Source of the DNA: JABMMZ01 sp044377005
Lineage (GTDB): Bacteria; Bacteroidota; Bacteroidia; NS11-12g; UBA955
NCBI GenBank assembly: GCA_044377005.1
Contig: JBILJV010000053.1
Location: 1-15,386 of the forward strand
Reading direction: 5' to 3'
DNA length: 15,386 nucleotides
The position numbers were made by a program, and so were the translations under genes. Below are positions 14,294 to 15,386 of the stretch, in pieces; within the stretch, counting starts at the first letter, position 1; each line of letters opens with the position of its first letter. The notes beneath the pieces were generated by a model, which did not search any database, had not been told where the DNA came from, and saw only the letters and a list, made by a program, of their open reading frames with translations.

Positions 14294-14779
14294 ATGGATT
14301 GGAGTAAGGATGAACAGTGGAAAAAACTAAGTCGAACCAATAAAAAACGATACCAATTGGTGTTGAATAAAGTTAATCCGTCTAAGTTAATCAAACAATT
14401 GCCAGATTTACACGAAGAGGTTTTTTCTAAAATCGATTGCCTTGATTGCGCTAACTGCTGCAAAAATCACAGTCCAACTTTTAAAGCAACTGATATTAAA
14501 CGAATAAGTAAGTATTTGAAAATCAAAGAAACTGATTTAATTGAAAAATATTTAAAGTTGGACGATGACAATGATTGGGTATTACTAAAAAGTCCATGTG
14601 CCTTTTTGAATCAAGACAATACATGCCAAATTTATGATGTAAGACCTTCGGATTGTGCAAGGTTTCCATACACGGACGAAGATGTATTTATCAAACGAAA
14701 AAATTTAACCATTGTGAACTCAGCTGTTTGTCCTGCGGTTCATCAAATATTGGAAAAACTAATAAAAGTGGAGTTGTAA
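14294..14779 (+). CDS. YkgJ-family cysteine-cluster protein
   Basis: The 161-residue protein starts at ATG 14294. The longer open frame from 14237 would overlap the upstream gene, so it is rejected. Cysteines C49/C52/C55/C56 (CLDCANCC), C102, C111 (TCQIYDVRP), C121 (DCARFP) and C146 form the CxxCxxCC-type Zn- or Fe-chelating family defined by E. coli YkgJ. Members are small and soluble; an Fe-S or zinc site is assumed, and biochemical function is largely unknown. It is the third gene of a tight operon with ferredoxin and the NlpC/P60 peptidase, and it converges with the RNase G gene, 3 nt apart. Confidence 0.9.
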   Translation: MDWSKDEQWKKLSRTNKKRYQLVLNKVNPSKLIKQLPDLHEEVFSKIDCLDCANCCKNHSPTFKATDIKRISKYLKIKETDLIEKYLKLDDDNDWVLLKSPCAFLNQDNTCQIYDVRPSDCARFPYTDEDVFIKRKNLTIVNSAVCPAVHQILEKLIKVEL

Positions 14780-14782
14780 TTT

Positions 14783-15386
14783 TTAGTTTAATTCGTCACC
14801 AAACTCATTAAAAATACTAAAGTCTGTTAAATGATATTGAGGGTCAGCAATTACTTTTACCCATTTTTTATATTTCCAATACCAATTCCATCTTACACTT
14901 TTCAAACCTCCTTTTGTAAGGTATGCCTTAATAATTGGATTTACTTTTAATCTTAAGTTTTTAATGTTTTGAGTATCCCAAATGTAACAAAGTTTTTCTT
15001 CGATACTGTCACCTAAAAGCATACTTGAGACCACAGCACCAGTTCCATTGCAACTAGGGCAAAGTTCGGAAGTGTTAATATTCATTTCAGGTCTTACTCG
15101 TTCTCTTGTAATTTGTACTAAACCAAATTTACTCATAGGTAAAATATTGTGTCTAGATCGGTCAGACTTCATTGAAGCTGTAAGGAAATCGTGTAAGTCT
15201 TTTTTGTGTGCAGGGCTTTTTAAGTCTATAAAATCAATGACAATAATGCCTCCCAAATCGCGAAGTCTTAATTGACGAGCAATTTCTTTGGTTGCTTCTA
15301 AGTTTATTTTTAGCGCATTTTCTTGTTGACTTTCAGCATCAGTAGTTTTTCTTCCACTATTAACATCTATAACGTGCATAGCTTCA
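14783..15386 (-). CDS. rng: Ribonuclease G (Rne/Rng family), C-terminal part, 5' end outside window
   Basis: The reading frame is open to the window edge (…Glu-Ala-Met-His…), so the Met at 15379 is internal and about 200 residues are visible of the usual about 510. The two catalytic Asp motifs are intact: VIDVNSG (equivalent to E. coli RNase E D303/N305) and IIVIDFIDL (D346). The Zn-link is CPSCNGTG, whose cysteines join two protomers. About 90 residues follow, without the long RNase E scaffold tail, so RNase G type is favoured. The enzyme makes single-strand endonucleolytic cuts in rRNA precursors and mRNA. Confidence 0.94.
   Translation of the reverse strand, partial: EAMHVIDVNSGRKTTDAESQQENALKINLEATKEIARQLRLRDLGGIIVIDFIDLKSPAHKKDLHDFLTASMKSDRSRHNILPMSKFGLVQITRERVRPEMNINTSELCPSCNGTGAVVSSMLLGDSIEEKLCYIWDTQNIKNLRLKVNPIIKAYLTKGGLKSVRWNWYWKYKKWVKVIADPQYHLTDFSIFNEFGDELN

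Overview
The window reads as chromosomal DNA of a low-GC member of the Bacteroidota, most likely Flavobacteriales-like, though the order cannot be fixed from sequence alone. Four things point there: a large secreted protein with a type IX secretion (gliding-motility-associated) C-terminal domain, an IPExxxVDY-family gene next to pyruvate kinase, several promoters of the Bacteroidota form TTG/TTTG-N19-21-TAnnTTTG, and closely packed genes without Shine-Dalgarno sequences.

Left edge (1-760). The minus strand opens with the first 67 codons of a Cas12a (Cpf1) nuclease, cut by the window edge. Its promoter lies just upstream. Next come a decayed GIY-YIG endonuclease remnant, a strong terminator and an intact tRNA-Phe(GAA) with its own promoter. 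The tRNA 3' end faces the cas12a side, which suits an integrated defence island. The array, any adaptation genes and the other junction would lie outside the window. No Cas12a-type repeat is visible inside it.

Middle left (850-5908). A membrane-anchored Fe-S oxidoreductase subunit of the HdrC/GlpC kind reads rightward. It meets a leftward block: a GT9 glycosyltransferase, an IPExxxVDY protein, pyruvate kinase and a YafK-like L,D-transpeptidase. The last three overlap or nearly touch and form an operon with its own promoter.

Middle (6058-10957). A 1210-residue secreted adhesin-like protein has six PKD/Ig-like repeats and a CHU_C sorting domain, and is driven by a near-perfect promoter with almost no leader. 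It converges with a multi-pass membrane protein resembling GT-C glycosyltransferases.

Right (11038-15386). A small membrane protein of unknown function is followed by a leftward VIT/CCC1 iron-manganese transporter plus a DUF2231-like membrane protein. Divergent from these is a tight operon of a 2[4Fe-4S] ferredoxin, a cytosolic NlpC/P60 peptidase and a YkgJ-type cysteine-cluster protein. A 32-bp inverted repeat sits in the shared control region. The window ends inside an RNase G gene.

Most of the window is ordinary housekeeping and envelope content. The accessory signal is at the left edge: cas12a, a nuclease relic and a tRNA.
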